Shown here: positions 1-6,984 of the stretch, in pieces
Numbering within the stretch: the stretch's first letter is position 1
Layout of the letters: every line of letters starts with the position of its first letter
NCBI GenBank assembly: GCA_964632945.1
Contig: CAZWCX010000180.1
Location: 1 to 11,936, forward strand
From: CAZWCX01 sp964632945
GTDB taxonomy: Bacteria; Planctomycetota; MHYJ01; WSZJ01; CAZWCX01
Direction of reading: 5' to 3'
Length of the DNA: 11,936 nucleotides
Made by a program: the position numbers and the translations under genes
Notes under the pieces: generated by a model
The model's input: only the letters and a program-made list of their open reading frames with translations
Told to the model about the DNA's origin: nothing
The model's database searches: none

Positions 1-51
1 CTCCCTCCATACTGGAGAGATATCGGCACAATTCGAGATTTAAGACAGAGC
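1..51 (-). other. Intergenic tail downstream of the E1 alpha gene, with a small hairpin
   Basis: This is the 51 bp after the E1 alpha stop codon; it is visibly richer in A+T than the genes. On the minus-strand RNA, positions 20 to 2 can form an 8-bp stem (one G-U pair) around a 3-nt GTA loop. The window ends before any U-tract could be seen, so it cannot be called a terminator; it could equally lie in front of a following gene such as E1 beta. Confidence 0.25.
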
Positions 52-1167
52 CTAGAGCGGGAAGGCCACGCTCGTGTCGGTGAACTTCCCCTTGGCCTTC
101 TCCTCTTCCAGCAGCGCCTCGCGTTGTTCAGCGAGGTGAGGCGGGATGGTCCGGTAGACGTCCTCGAAAATGGTCGACACGGGCGGCGGCGCCAGTTTCT
201 CGACGCGGCGGATGGCGTCCGCGACCCGGTTCTTCACCGCCTCCTGGATCTCGGCATCGCGCGCCTCGTCGAGCAACTTTTCCCGCTTCAGATAGCGGCG
301 GAACCGCTCGATCGGATCCCGATCGTGCCACTCGGCGAAGGTCTCCTTCGGCACGTAGCGCTTCGGATCGTCCGAACTCGAATGCGGACCCATGCGGAAC
401 GTGACTGCTTCGATCAGCATCGGCCCCTCGCCCGCGCGGGCGCGGTCGACGGCTTGCCGGGTCACTTCATACACCGCCAGGATGTCGTTTCCATCGACCC
501 GGACGCCCGGCATCCCGTAGGCCTTGGCCTTCACCGCGATCGTCTCGGACGCGGTCTGACGCTCGTAGGGACAGGAAATCGCGTATTGGTTGTTGTTGCA
601 GAAGAACACGACCGGGGCGCGGAACACCGCGGCGAAGTTCATTCCGGTATGGAAGTCGTTCGATGAAGTCCCGCCGTCGCCGAAGTAAGTCCCGACCACC
701 GTCTTGTGCTTGAGGATGCCGGCCGCCATCCCCGCGCCCGCCGCCTGCACGATTTGCGTACCGATCGGGCTCGAGATGCTGACCAGATTCTGCTTGCGGA
801 ACGAATAGTGCACCGGCATCTGACGACCCTTCACCAAGTCGCCGGTATTGCCGAAGAGGTTGCACACCATGTCGTCGATCGACACGCCACGCCAGAGGAA
901 GATTCCCGGAACCCGGTACGAGGGGAAAATCCAGTCCTCGGGCTGGAAAGCGGCGGCGCTGCCGATCTGGAGGGCCTCCTCGCCGGTCGAGGGGAGGTAG
1001 AACCCGAATCGCCCCTGGCGCTGCAGAAGCATGCAGCGATCGTCCATCGCCCGGGTCAGCACCATGTACTCGTACCAGCGCAGGAGCTCGCCTTCGGGGA
1101 TGACCCGGGCGGTCTTGCTCGAAACGGTTCCATCGGCTTGCAGAACCTGGAGCAGTTGTTCGGCCAT
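52..1167 (-). CDS. 2-oxoacid dehydrogenase E1 component, alpha subunit (ThDP-dependent)
   Basis: This 371-residue protein is the alpha subunit of the E1 decarboxylase of a pyruvate or branched-chain 2-oxoacid dehydrogenase complex. It decarboxylates the 2-oxoacid on thiamine diphosphate and passes the acyl group to the lipoyl arm of E2 in the cytoplasm. The ThDP/Mg motif is clear: GDG at residues 163-165 and NNN at 191-193, about 28 residues later. The segment GPHSSSDDP (260-268) matches the conserved loop that carries the phosphorylation sites in mitochondrial relatives. Length is normal for the family (about 320-400). The ATG at 1167 is chosen because AGGAG lies 7 nt upstream (1175-1179); an open frame continues to 1404 but overlaps lipA. 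It lies 55 bp after lipA on the same strand, presumably co-transcribed, and the beta subunit is expected beyond position 1. The loop sequence leans to the branched-chain type, but pyruvate cannot be excluded, so no symbol is given. Confidence 0.93.
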   Translation of the reverse strand: MAEQLLQVLQADGTVSSKTARVIPEGELLRWYEYMVLTRAMDDRCMLLQRQGRFGFYLPSTGEEALQIGSAAAFQPEDWIFPSYRVPGIFLWRGVSIDDMVCNLFGNTGDLVKGRQMPVHYSFRKQNLVSISSPIGTQIVQAAGAGMAAGILKHKTVVGTYFGDGGTSSNDFHTGMNFAAVFRAPVVFFCNNNQYAISCPYERQTASETIAVKAKAYGMPGVRVDGNDILAVYEVTRQAVDRARAGEGPMLIEAVTFRMGPHSSSDDPKRYVPKETFAEWHDRDPIERFRRYLKREKLLDEARDAEIQEAVKNRVADAIRRVEKLAPPPVSTIFEDVYRTIPPHLAEQREALLEEEKAKGKFTDTSVAFPL

Positions 1168-1222
1168 TTCGAGGCTCCTGAACCGATAACTCTGCGCTCC
1201 GGCCCTGCCGTCCGCGTCCGCG

Positions 1223-2185
1223 TCAGACCGCGAATCCGGCCGGGCCGTCCGGGACCTCCCGAGGCCGCTCCCGCTCCTCGGGCTCGTTCCCCCGCAGCAA
1301 CCGGCGGAGGAAGAACTCTCCCGCGCGGTAGGAACTGCGGACCAGCGGCCCCGCGGCGACGTACCGGAAGCCGATCGCTTCCCCCGCCTGCCCCAAGGCC
1401 GCAAATCGATCGGGATGCACGAATTCCTGCACCGGCAGGTGTCGGAGGGTCGGTTGCAGGTACTGGCCGAGCGTCAACATGTCGACGCCGGCCGCGCGCA
1501 AGTCCGCCATTGCCTGGCGGACTTCCGCGTCCGTTTCGCCCAACCCCATCATGATCGACGACTTGGTGAATCGAGTGGGATCGATCTCCTTGGCTCCCCG
1601 CAGCACGGCCAGGGAGCGGGCGTAGCCGGCACGCGGGTCCCGCACCGTCTTCTGAAGCCGCTCGACGGTCTCCACGTTGTGGGCGACCACGTCGGGCTTC
1701 GCCATTACCAGTCGCGTCAGGCCGGCCGTATCGAAATCCGGAATCAGCGTCTCGACCAGCAACTCGGGGAAGTCGCGTTTCAGATTCTCCACCGTGCGCG
1801 CGAAGTGGTCCGCACCCCCGTCCGCCAGGTCGTCCCGGTTCACCGACGTAAGCACGACGTAGTCGAGCCCGAGCTGCCCGATGGCGCGGGCGATGTTTCC
1901 CGGCTCGTCGTGATCCAGCAATCCCTTGGGATTGCCGGTCTTGACCGCGCAGAATTTGCAGCCGCGGGTACACAGGTCACCCATCAGCATGAAGGTCGCC
2001 GTACCGCCGGCCCAGCACTCGGAGATGTTGGGACAGCGCGCCTCTTCGCAAACCGTGTGCAGGTTGAGGTCGCGAAGGAGCCCCTTGATGCGATGAAAGT
2101 TGGCGCCTCCCGGCGGGCGAACCTTGATCCAGAGCGGCTTGGGGACCCGCTCGAATTCGCGCGGTGCCAGCGGGGCCAGCGGCAT
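1223..2185 (-). CDS. lipA: Lipoyl synthase (radical SAM)
   Basis: This 320-residue protein is lipoyl synthase, which inserts two sulfurs into octanoyl groups on E2 and GcvH proteins to make lipoyl cofactors. All three family signatures are present. The auxiliary-cluster cysteines are C46, C51 and C57 (in ARCPNISECW). The radical-SAM motif CxxxCxxC is at C72, C76 and C79 (CTRGCKFC). The C-terminal RSSY (283-286) supplies the serine ligand of the auxiliary cluster. The length matches the family (about 290-330). The ATG at 2185 gives the expected short N-terminus; a G-rich stretch 8-14 nt upstream could serve as ribosome binding site. Upstream lies a well-spaced promoter; 55 bp downstream is the E1 alpha gene, whose complex needs lipoate. 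No lipB is in the window. The last 25 or so residues are a charged tail that looks variable. Confidence 0.97.
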   Translation of the reverse strand: MPLAPLAPREFERVPKPLWIKVRPPGGANFHRIKGLLRDLNLHTVCEEARCPNISECWAGGTATFMLMGDLCTRGCKFCAVKTGNPKGLLDHDEPGNIARAIGQLGLDYVVLTSVNRDDLADGGADHFARTVENLKRDFPELLVETLIPDFDTAGLTRLVMAKPDVVAHNVETVERLQKTVRDPRAGYARSLAVLRGAKEIDPTRFTKSSIMMGLGETDAEVRQAMADLRAAGVDMLTLGQYLQPTLRHLPVQEFVHPDRFAALGQAGEAIGFRYVAAGPLVRSSYRAGEFFLRRLLRGNEPEERERPREVPDGPAGFAV

Positions 2186-2272
2186 GCGTTCGTCCCCCCC
2201 GACCAGGGCGGTCGGCTGTCACGCTCCCTCCGATCGGCAGCGGCTCCAGGCCCGACCGACCGTGACGAAACC
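2186..2272 (-). promoter_or_regulatory. lipA leader with two competing stems
   Basis: The predicted 5' leader of lipA is about 80 nt. In it, the arm at 2261-2266 is complementary to 2218-2223 (6 bp), and the arm at 2252-2258 is complementary to 2209-2215 (7 bp). The arms are crossed, so the two stems form a pseudoknot or exclude each other. No known riboswitch is recognised, and in GC-rich DNA such stems can arise by chance. Confidence 0.25.
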
Positions 2273-2301
2273 AATATAAGCCGATGGCTGGGAAGGGACA
2301 A
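2273..2301 (-). promoter_or_regulatory. Sigma70-like promoter for lipA and E1 alpha
   Basis: Read on the minus strand, a -35 box TTGTCC (2301-2296; 4 of 6 matches) and a -10 box TATATT (2278-2273; 5 of 6) are separated by exactly 17 nt. The predicted transcription start is near 2266, about 80 nt before the lipA ATG. It lies in the 158-bp gap between lipA and the upstream minus-strand gene, one of the few A+T-rich spots there. Confidence 0.6.
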
Positions 2302-2343
2302 GGAAAAAGACGGGTCGCGTGCGTGGTCCGGGGGCCGGCGCCC

Positions 2344-3246
2344 TCAGGAGCCGTCTTCCGGGGACTCCTCGACCTCGGATTCGTCCACCGATCGCATCGT
2401 CAGGCTGACGCAGCGAACGCGGCGGGCCGGATCGGCGTGGATGGCGAGGCATAACAGGGAGTCCGCTTCCGGGTCCAGTACGTATACGTCCACGTGCGCA
2501 TTGTATTCGGCCCCGTCCGCCCGGTCCTCGGTGAAGTCGGGATCCCCGAGCTCGGCCCGCATCCCGGTCTGGGTCATCCCGCCGGTGGGCTCGAGGTACA
2601 TGATCGCCATCAGGACGTCGTCCAGAAAGGTCAACTCCAGCTTGTCGAACTCCCCGATCGAGGTGGCATCGACTTCGTCATAAAGGATGAACGTCGCGTT
2701 CTGCTGGTCGAAGTGGTCCGACGGCGTTCCCCGCTTGCGCGTCACATCGGCCAATTCGGTCTCACCGAGCTGGAACTCCTGCAGCAGTTCCAAGAACAGG
2801 CTGATCCGGCGTCGGTGGGCGGGAAGCAGGGCCCACCAGTCCCGAAACCTCTGGTCCACACGGTCGCGCAACTGTTCGTAGTTGGCGGCATTGTCGGTCA
2901 CGTGATAGATGCTCGGGAGGTCCGTCGCGAGGACCTCCTCATAGTCCTCCCAAAATCGGACGGGGGGCAGGGCGAGGTAATACCCCGCAAACTGGCGGCC
3001 TTCCGCGGTGAGCATGCCGGCCTCCAGAGCCCCGCCACAGCGCCGGAACAGCTGCGGGCCCGTGATCCGGTGTTCCCGGAAAAGATCCAGGTCGTCCTTC
3101 CACTGTTCGGCGAACTCGGCGCTCGTCAGTTCCCGCTCCACCGCCCATCCGAGGAAGAGGCCCATGTGGACGTACGCCTGCTCGGGGGGCAGGTCCTTGG
3201 GGTAGTACTCCCCATGATGGTGCCACTCCGCCCGGTCATACATCAT
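2344..3246 (-). CDS. Hypothetical protein with DUF7832-like N-terminal domain
   Basis: This 300-residue protein is probably cytoplasmic: no signal peptide or membrane segment is seen. Residues 2-139 resemble the DUF7832 family, with the opening YDRAEWHHHGEYYPKDLPPE followed by a helical HMGLFLGWAVE stretch; this family assignment is from memory. Its function is unknown. Residues 140-300 are not recognised; they contain two acidic beta-rich-looking stretches (185-235 and 248-285) and end in a very acidic tail (DESEVEESPED). The ATG at 3246 is chosen because AGGAG (3257-3261) lies 10 nt upstream; a second ATG follows at once. The frame stays open to 3597, but the extension is Arg/Pro-rich shadow sequence over the divergent gene. 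It stands alone, 158 bp from lipA and divergent from the MoaD-like gene, with no convincing promoter. Confidence 0.8.
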   Translation of the reverse strand: MMYDRAEWHHHGEYYPKDLPPEQAYVHMGLFLGWAVERELTSAEFAEQWKDDLDLFREHRITGPQLFRRCGGALEAGMLTAEGRQFAGYYLALPPVRFWEDYEEVLATDLPSIYHVTDNAANYEQLRDRVDQRFRDWWALLPAHRRRISLFLELLQEFQLGETELADVTRKRGTPSDHFDQQNATFILYDEVDATSIGEFDKLELTFLDDVLMAIMYLEPTGGMTQTGMRAELGDPDFTEDRADGAEYNAHVDVYVLDPEADSLLCLAIHADPARRVRCVSLTMRSVDESEVEESPEDGS

Positions 3247-3487
3247 GCGCGCAGCGCTCCTGGAATTCGGATCCGCGTACAGGGTACCGCGCACGGAGGG
3301 TCCGCGCAAGGGAGGGTCGTTCGACTCCTCGGCCGCCCGCTTCGGAGGGCGCCTCGCCCCTCGACGGGTGCGCGGACCGGCGACCGTTCGCCGCTTTCCC
3401 GGATCGCCCCATCGAACCCGCCGTCCGGAAAAATCGGGTCGGTAAGGCTTGCCTCCCCGCCTCGGCATTCGCATACTTCGGGCCATC
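3247..3487. other. Divergent intergenic region
   Basis: This 241-bp spacer separates the DUF7832-like gene (minus) from the MoaD-like gene (plus). It carries the minus-gene Shine-Dalgarno at 3257-3261 and the plus-strand promoter candidate at 3449-3477. The remainder is GC-rich with no coding potential I would trust. Confidence 0.6.
3449..3477 (+). promoter_or_regulatory. Candidate promoter for the MoaD-like/BNR operon, near-leaderless
   Basis: A -35 box TTGCCT (3449-3454; 4 of 6 matches) and a -10 box CATACT (3472-3477; 4 of 6) are separated by 17 nt. Transcription would start near 3484-3485, only 3-4 nt before the ATG at 3488. No Shine-Dalgarno precedes that ATG, which fits a leaderless or near-leaderless mRNA. 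Confidence 0.4.
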
Positions 3488-3778
3488 ATGGCGCGAGTGG
3501 TGTTCACCCAGAGTCTGCAGCGGCACCTCGACTGCCCGCCGGTCGAGTGCGGCGGGGAGACGGTCCGCGAAGCCCTGGAACAGGCGTTCGCAACCAATCC
3601 CCGCGTGCGCGGATATGTCCTGGACGATCAGGGCAACCTGCGCCGGCACATGATCGTCTTCGTCAACGGCGTGCAGGTCCAGGACCGCGTCCGGCTCGGC
3701 GATCCCCTATCCCCCGGGGCCGAGATCTACGTCATGCAGGCGCTGTCCGGGGGGAAGTGTCCGGGAGGTCGAACATGA
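3488..3778 (+). CDS. MoaD/ThiS-like small sulfur-carrier (beta-grasp) protein
   Basis: This 96-residue protein has the MoaD/ThiS ubiquitin-like pattern: a beta-strand start (ARVVFT), a helix (ETVREALEQAFATNP, 24-38), the strand HMIVFVNGVQV (54-64), then DPLSPGAEIYVMQALSGG (72-89). In this family the C-terminal Gly-Gly is adenylated and thiocarboxylated to deliver sulfur. Here Gly88-Gly89 is followed by seven more residues (KCPGGRT) with a second Gly-Gly at 93-94, so either a protease must trim it or the canonical chemistry does not apply. The ATG at 3488 gives the expected N-terminus and length. Its TGA overlaps the ATG of the BNR gene (ATGA), so the two are translationally coupled. I recall this pairing with BNR-repeat proteins from other genomes, with unknown purpose. 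It need not serve molybdopterin or thiamine synthesis; no moaE, thiF or thiG is nearby. Confidence 0.85.
   Translation: MARVVFTQSLQRHLDCPPVECGGETVREALEQAFATNPRVRGYVLDDQGNLRRHMIVFVNGVQVQDRVRLGDPLSPGAEIYVMQALSGGKCPGGRT
3764..3769 (+). promoter_or_regulatory. Shine-Dalgarno of the BNR gene inside the MoaD-like coding region
   Basis: GGAGGT lies 5 nt before the ATG at 3775. In the MoaD-like frame these six bases are exactly the codons for Gly93 and Gly94, so that second di-glycine is probably a by-product of the ribosome binding site. Confidence 0.75.
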
Positions 3779-4911
3779 ACGAGGGCACGCGAATCTACGT
3801 CGCGACGCGCAAGGGCCTATTCACCGTCGATCGCGCGGCGCGGGGATGGACCGTCACCCGCGGCGACTTCCTCGGCATCAACGTTACGCTCGTGCTCCAG
3901 GACCCCCGGAACGGTGCCGTGTACGCCGCCGTCCGACACGAGCACTTCGGTTCGAAGGTCCATCGCTCCGCAGGGGACGGTGCGCCGTGGGAGGAGCGCG
4001 GGGCGCCGGTCTACCCCGAGAAGCCGGCGGGCCTCGTCGAAAAGGACGGAATGGGAATCGAAGTCGCGTGGAGTCTGAAGCAGATCTGGGCGCTCGCCCC
4101 CGGGCACCCGGACCGGCCGGATGATCTGTGGTGCGGGACGATCCCCGGGGGGCTCTTCCGGTCGTCGGACTCCGCAAAGAGCTGGTCGATGGTCCGGTCC
4201 CTGTGGGACCATCCCGCCCGGAAGGAATGGTTCGGTGGCGGGGCGGACTATCCGGGGATCCACTCGGTCCTCGTCGACCCCCGCGATCCGAAGCGGGTGG
4301 CTCTCGGCGTCTCCTGCGGCGGAGTTTGGCTCACCCTCGACGACGGAACCACCTGGAATTGTCGCGCGGACGGGATGCGGGCCGAATACATGCCGCCGGA
4401 GCGCCAGCGCGACCCCAACATCCAGGATCCGCACCTGGTCGTTCAATGCCCCGCCCGCCCGGAAGTGTACTGGGCGCAGCACCACAACGGGATCTTTCGG
4501 TCCGGGGACGACCTGGTCTCCTGGCGGGAGATCGAAGGGGTGAAGCCGTCCACCTTCGGATTCGCCGTGGCGGTCCACCCGAAGGACCCCGACACCGCCT
4601 GGTTCGTGCCGGCCGCGAAGGACGAGAATCGCATTCCGGTGGATGGTCGGGTCGTGGTCACCCGCACGCGGGACGGCGGGAAGAAATTCGAGATCCTGGA
4701 CCGCGGGTTGCCCGGAGAACACGCGTACGACTTGGTCTACCGCCACGCGCTCGACGTCGACGAAGCGGGCAACCGGCTTTCGTTCGGGAGCACCACCGGT
4801 TCGCTCTGGGTTTCGGAGAACCAAGGGGACGCCTGGACCTGCGTCACGAACCATCTGCCGCCGATTCACTGTGTTCGGTTCGCGAAGGGCCGCGCGGCCA
4901 GGAATTCGTAA
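3775..4911 (+). CDS. BNR/Asp-box (sialidase-like fold) beta-propeller protein
   Basis: This 378-residue protein is likely a cytoplasmic beta-propeller of the WD40/YVTN/BNR-like, glycosyl-hydrolase/VPS10 type. Asp-box-like repeats (S/T-x-D-x-G-x-x-W/F) occur at 64-72, 129-137, 187-194, 242-250, 297-305 and 346-354; the best is TLDDGTTW. Between them, beta-strand phrases such as VLVDPRDPKRVALG (165-178) and VAVHPKDPDTAWF (265-277) mark the blades. No signal peptide or membrane segment is visible, and the arginine triad and other catalytic residues of true sialidases cannot be identified, so enzymatic activity is unproven. The ATG at 3775 overlaps the stop of the MoaD-like gene and has a strong Shine-Dalgarno; the frame is open far upstream, but that part is antisense to other genes. 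Coupled translation suggests the two proteins act together. The next gene begins 66 bp downstream and may belong to the same transcript. Confidence 0.88.
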   Translation: MNEGTRIYVATRKGLFTVDRAARGWTVTRGDFLGINVTLVLQDPRNGAVYAAVRHEHFGSKVHRSAGDGAPWEERGAPVYPEKPAGLVEKDGMGIEVAWSLKQIWALAPGHPDRPDDLWCGTIPGGLFRSSDSAKSWSMVRSLWDHPARKEWFGGGADYPGIHSVLVDPRDPKRVALGVSCGGVWLTLDDGTTWNCRADGMRAEYMPPERQRDPNIQDPHLVVQCPARPEVYWAQHHNGIFRSGDDLVSWREIEGVKPSTFGFAVAVHPKDPDTAWFVPAAKDENRIPVDGRVVVTRTRDGGKKFEILDRGLPGEHAYDLVYRHALDVDEAGNRLSFGSTTGSLWVSENQGDAWTCVTNHLPPIHCVRFAKGRAARNS

Positions 4912-4977
4912 GTCCGTTCGCGCCCCGGCCGGCGGCGAGGACGCGGTCGGGGGATCGACGGGAAACCGGAGGACGGC

Positions 4978-6984
4978 GTGGGGGCGATGCCCGACCCGGG
5001 TGACCTGCTGGAACGGCTCGTGGCCGCCGGCCGCCTGCCGCCGGAGGCCCTCGAGGCGTGGCGTCGGGCGAAGGGCGACGCGACGGATCTCGCGGCCTTC
5101 CTGGAATCGCGCCTCCCGCCCGCCGCGGGACGCGACGCCGTTCTGGCGTCCCTGCGCGAGGCGTTGGGCGCGCCCGGGGACTCCGACGGCCGGATCGGAT
5201 CGACGCCGTCCGCCGGGGTCGGAACGGTCGGACCTGCCGAGTCCGTGCCGCCGGTCGCCCGGGCGACGGACCGCAATCGCCGCCTCCGGCTCGCCGCGGC
5301 GGTCCTGGGAACGGGAGCCGCCCTGCTCTGGCTTTGGGAATCCCGCGCGCAAGAACGGGAATCTTCACGCCGCGGCGCCATCGCCGACCTGATGCGGGGG
5401 GCCACGGCGAGCGAGCAGGAGGGCAAATTGGAGGAAGCCCTCTCGCAGTGGCGCGAGCTCCTTCGCTTGCAGCCCGACCACCCGGAAGCGCGGGCGGGAC
5501 GCTCGCGGGCGCGCGACACGCTGCTGTTCGCCGGGGCCATGAAGGATGCGCTGGCCGCCTCCGAGGCGGGAGCGCGGGAGATGGCGGCGGGGCACGCCCG
5601 GGTGGCGGAGTCGATTTGGCCCGGTCACCCGGTGATCCGGGACGTGCTGGCCCAGGCCCGCGGTCTGGCCCGTCTCCATGTCGAAAGCCCCGCGCCGTGC
5701 AGGCTCTTCCTTCGTCCCCTGACGGGCGGGGATTCGCGCGCCATCGACTGCCCGGGAGCCGTCACGGAAGCCCTGCCGCCCGGCGACTATGACCTCGTCA
5801 TTACGTCGGGCCGGACCGTCCTGCGGCGTCTGACGCTCCGCTGTCCGGATGGTGGGGAGGCGCGACTCTCGCTCGCGTCGGTGCCCGTGGCGCCGGATGG
5901 GGACGGCGCCGGACTCCAGGCCGCCGTGGATCGCGCCCTCCCCGGAACCACGCTCGTGCTGGCCCCGGGAACCTACCGCGAAGCGGTGCGGGTGCGGACG
6001 TCGCATCTGCGTCTGGAAGCGCGGGAATCCGGGCGGACCGTGATTCGTGCTCCGGCGCCGGACCAGGCCTGCCTCGAAGTGGATGGTGCGGAAGAGGTCG
6101 CCGTCCATGGTCTCGCGCTGGAAGACGGGGCGGTGGGTCTGCTGGCCGGCCCGGGAAGCGGGCTGTCGATGACCGAATGCAGGGCGCAGAGAAACCAGGT
6201 GGGGGTGCTGCTGGTGGACCGCGAAAACGTGCGAATCGAGGGCTGTGAATTGCTGGAGAATCGGGAGGCGGGGTTGCAGGGCAGGGCGCGGCGGGTCCGG
6301 ATTCTGAACGGGCGCTTCGCGGACAACCGGGGCGCGGGTCTGCAGTTGGAGGACTCCGAAGACGTCACGGTGGCTTCCAACGTGTTCGCGCGCAACCGGC
6401 GACTCGGGGTCGGCCTCCACCGGGGTACCCGCCGCGTCCGAGTGTTCGACAACGTGGTGCATACCTCCGATCGCGGCATCCTCGCCGACGCGGCTCCGTG
6501 CGAGATCCGGCACAACACCGTGACGGATTTCCGGGACGTGGGGATCGAGGCGACCCATCGGGGGGAGCAGGGAGAATTGCGCATTCTCGACAACGTGATC
6601 TCTCACGGAACCGGCGTCGGCCTGCACCTGAGAGAGGAGCAGGCGATGGGGGCCGCGCTTTCGAGCGACCACAACGCGCTTTCCGGAAATGCCGTGCTTG
6701 CGCGCTGGACCTCGGGTCGCCGGACGGAGACATTCGCGACGCTGGACGAATGGAGGCGGCGCACCGACCTGGATCGTCGCTCCACGGACGCGGATCCGGG
6801 ATTCCAACCGGCTGCCGGAGACGCGCCGCCGGGGCGGTTGTCCGCGGCGAGCCCCTGTCGGGGCGCGGGCTCGGACGGGCTTGACGTGGGGGCGCAATTC
6901 GACGGCGACCGGCCGCGGGCCGCACCGGTCGAGCCGCTGACCCTGCCGGAGTGGGGCGAGCGGTTGCGCGGCGGCAGAGACTGA
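4978..6984 (+). CDS. Membrane-anchored TPR / PEGA-like / parallel beta-helix protein
   Basis: This 668-residue protein has a mosaic layout. Residues 1-100 are a soluble, Ala/Pro-rich cytoplasmic part. Residues 103-120 form one membrane helix preceded by RNRR, giving an N-in topology with most of the protein outside the membrane. Residues 134-180 look like a TPR helix pair (EEALSQWRELLRLQPDHPEA). Residues 231-290 resemble a PEGA-type sandwich (LPPGDYDLVITSG). Residues 305-356 are the start of a pectin-lyase-like fold (LQAAVDRALPGTTLVLAPGTY), and repeated right-handed beta-helix coils follow to about 570 (NRGAGLQLEDSEDVTVASNVF and similar). The tail (DADPGFQP..., SPCRGAGSDGLDVGAQFDGD) is the usual end of NosD-like/DUF1565-type proteins. 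No lyase catalytic residues are recognised, so the role may be binding of glycans or surface structure. GTG at 4978 is chosen because GGAGG (4968-4972) lies 5 nt upstream; ATG at 4987 is the alternative. It may be co-transcribed with the BNR gene. Confidence 0.85.
   Translation: MGAMPDPGDLLERLVAAGRLPPEALEAWRRAKGDATDLAAFLESRLPPAAGRDAVLASLREALGAPGDSDGRIGSTPSAGVGTVGPAESVPPVARATDRNRRLRLAAAVLGTGAALLWLWESRAQERESSRRGAIADLMRGATASEQEGKLEEALSQWRELLRLQPDHPEARAGRSRARDTLLFAGAMKDALAASEAGAREMAAGHARVAESIWPGHPVIRDVLAQARGLARLHVESPAPCRLFLRPLTGGDSRAIDCPGAVTEALPPGDYDLVITSGRTVLRRLTLRCPDGGEARLSLASVPVAPDGDGAGLQAAVDRALPGTTLVLAPGTYREAVRVRTSHLRLEARESGRTVIRAPAPDQACLEVDGAEEVAVHGLALEDGAVGLLAGPGSGLSMTECRAQRNQVGVLLVDRENVRIEGCELLENREAGLQGRARRVRILNGRFADNRGAGLQLEDSEDVTVASNVFARNRRLGVGLHRGTRRVRVFDNVVHTSDRGILADAAPCEIRHNTVTDFRDVGIEATHRGEQGELRILDNVISHGTGVGLHLREEQAMGAALSSDHNALSGNAVLARWTSGRRTETFATLDEWRRRTDLDRRSTDADPGFQPAAGDAPPGRLSAASPCRGAGSDGLDVGAQFDGDRPRAAPVEPLTLPEWGERLRGGRD

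Noticed and set aside
1168..1404. N-terminal extension of the E1 alpha frame up to 1404
   Set aside because: It overlaps the 3' end of lipA, is Arg/Ser/Gly-rich without family similarity, and the ATG at 1167 has a good Shine-Dalgarno.
3263..3288. EcoRI, BamHI and KpnI recognition sites packed in 26 bp, like a vector polylinker
   Set aside because: The sites lie right next to a sensible Shine-Dalgarno and start codon, flanking sequence is coherent with the genome, and no other vector sequence is present; probably chance.
3281..3309. Promoter for the DUF7832-like gene (boxes TTGCGC and TACCCT, 17-nt spacing)
   Set aside because: Only three of six bases match in each box, too weak to report as a feature.
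3247..3597. N-terminal extension of the DUF7832-like frame to 3597
   Set aside because: It is Arg/Pro-rich and crosses the divergent MoaD-like gene; the domain and the Shine-Dalgarno both support 3246.
2494..3774. Upstream extension of the BNR frame (805 codons in total)
   Set aside because: It is antisense to the DUF7832-like gene and overlaps the MoaD-like gene in another frame; the real start overlaps the MoaD-like stop.
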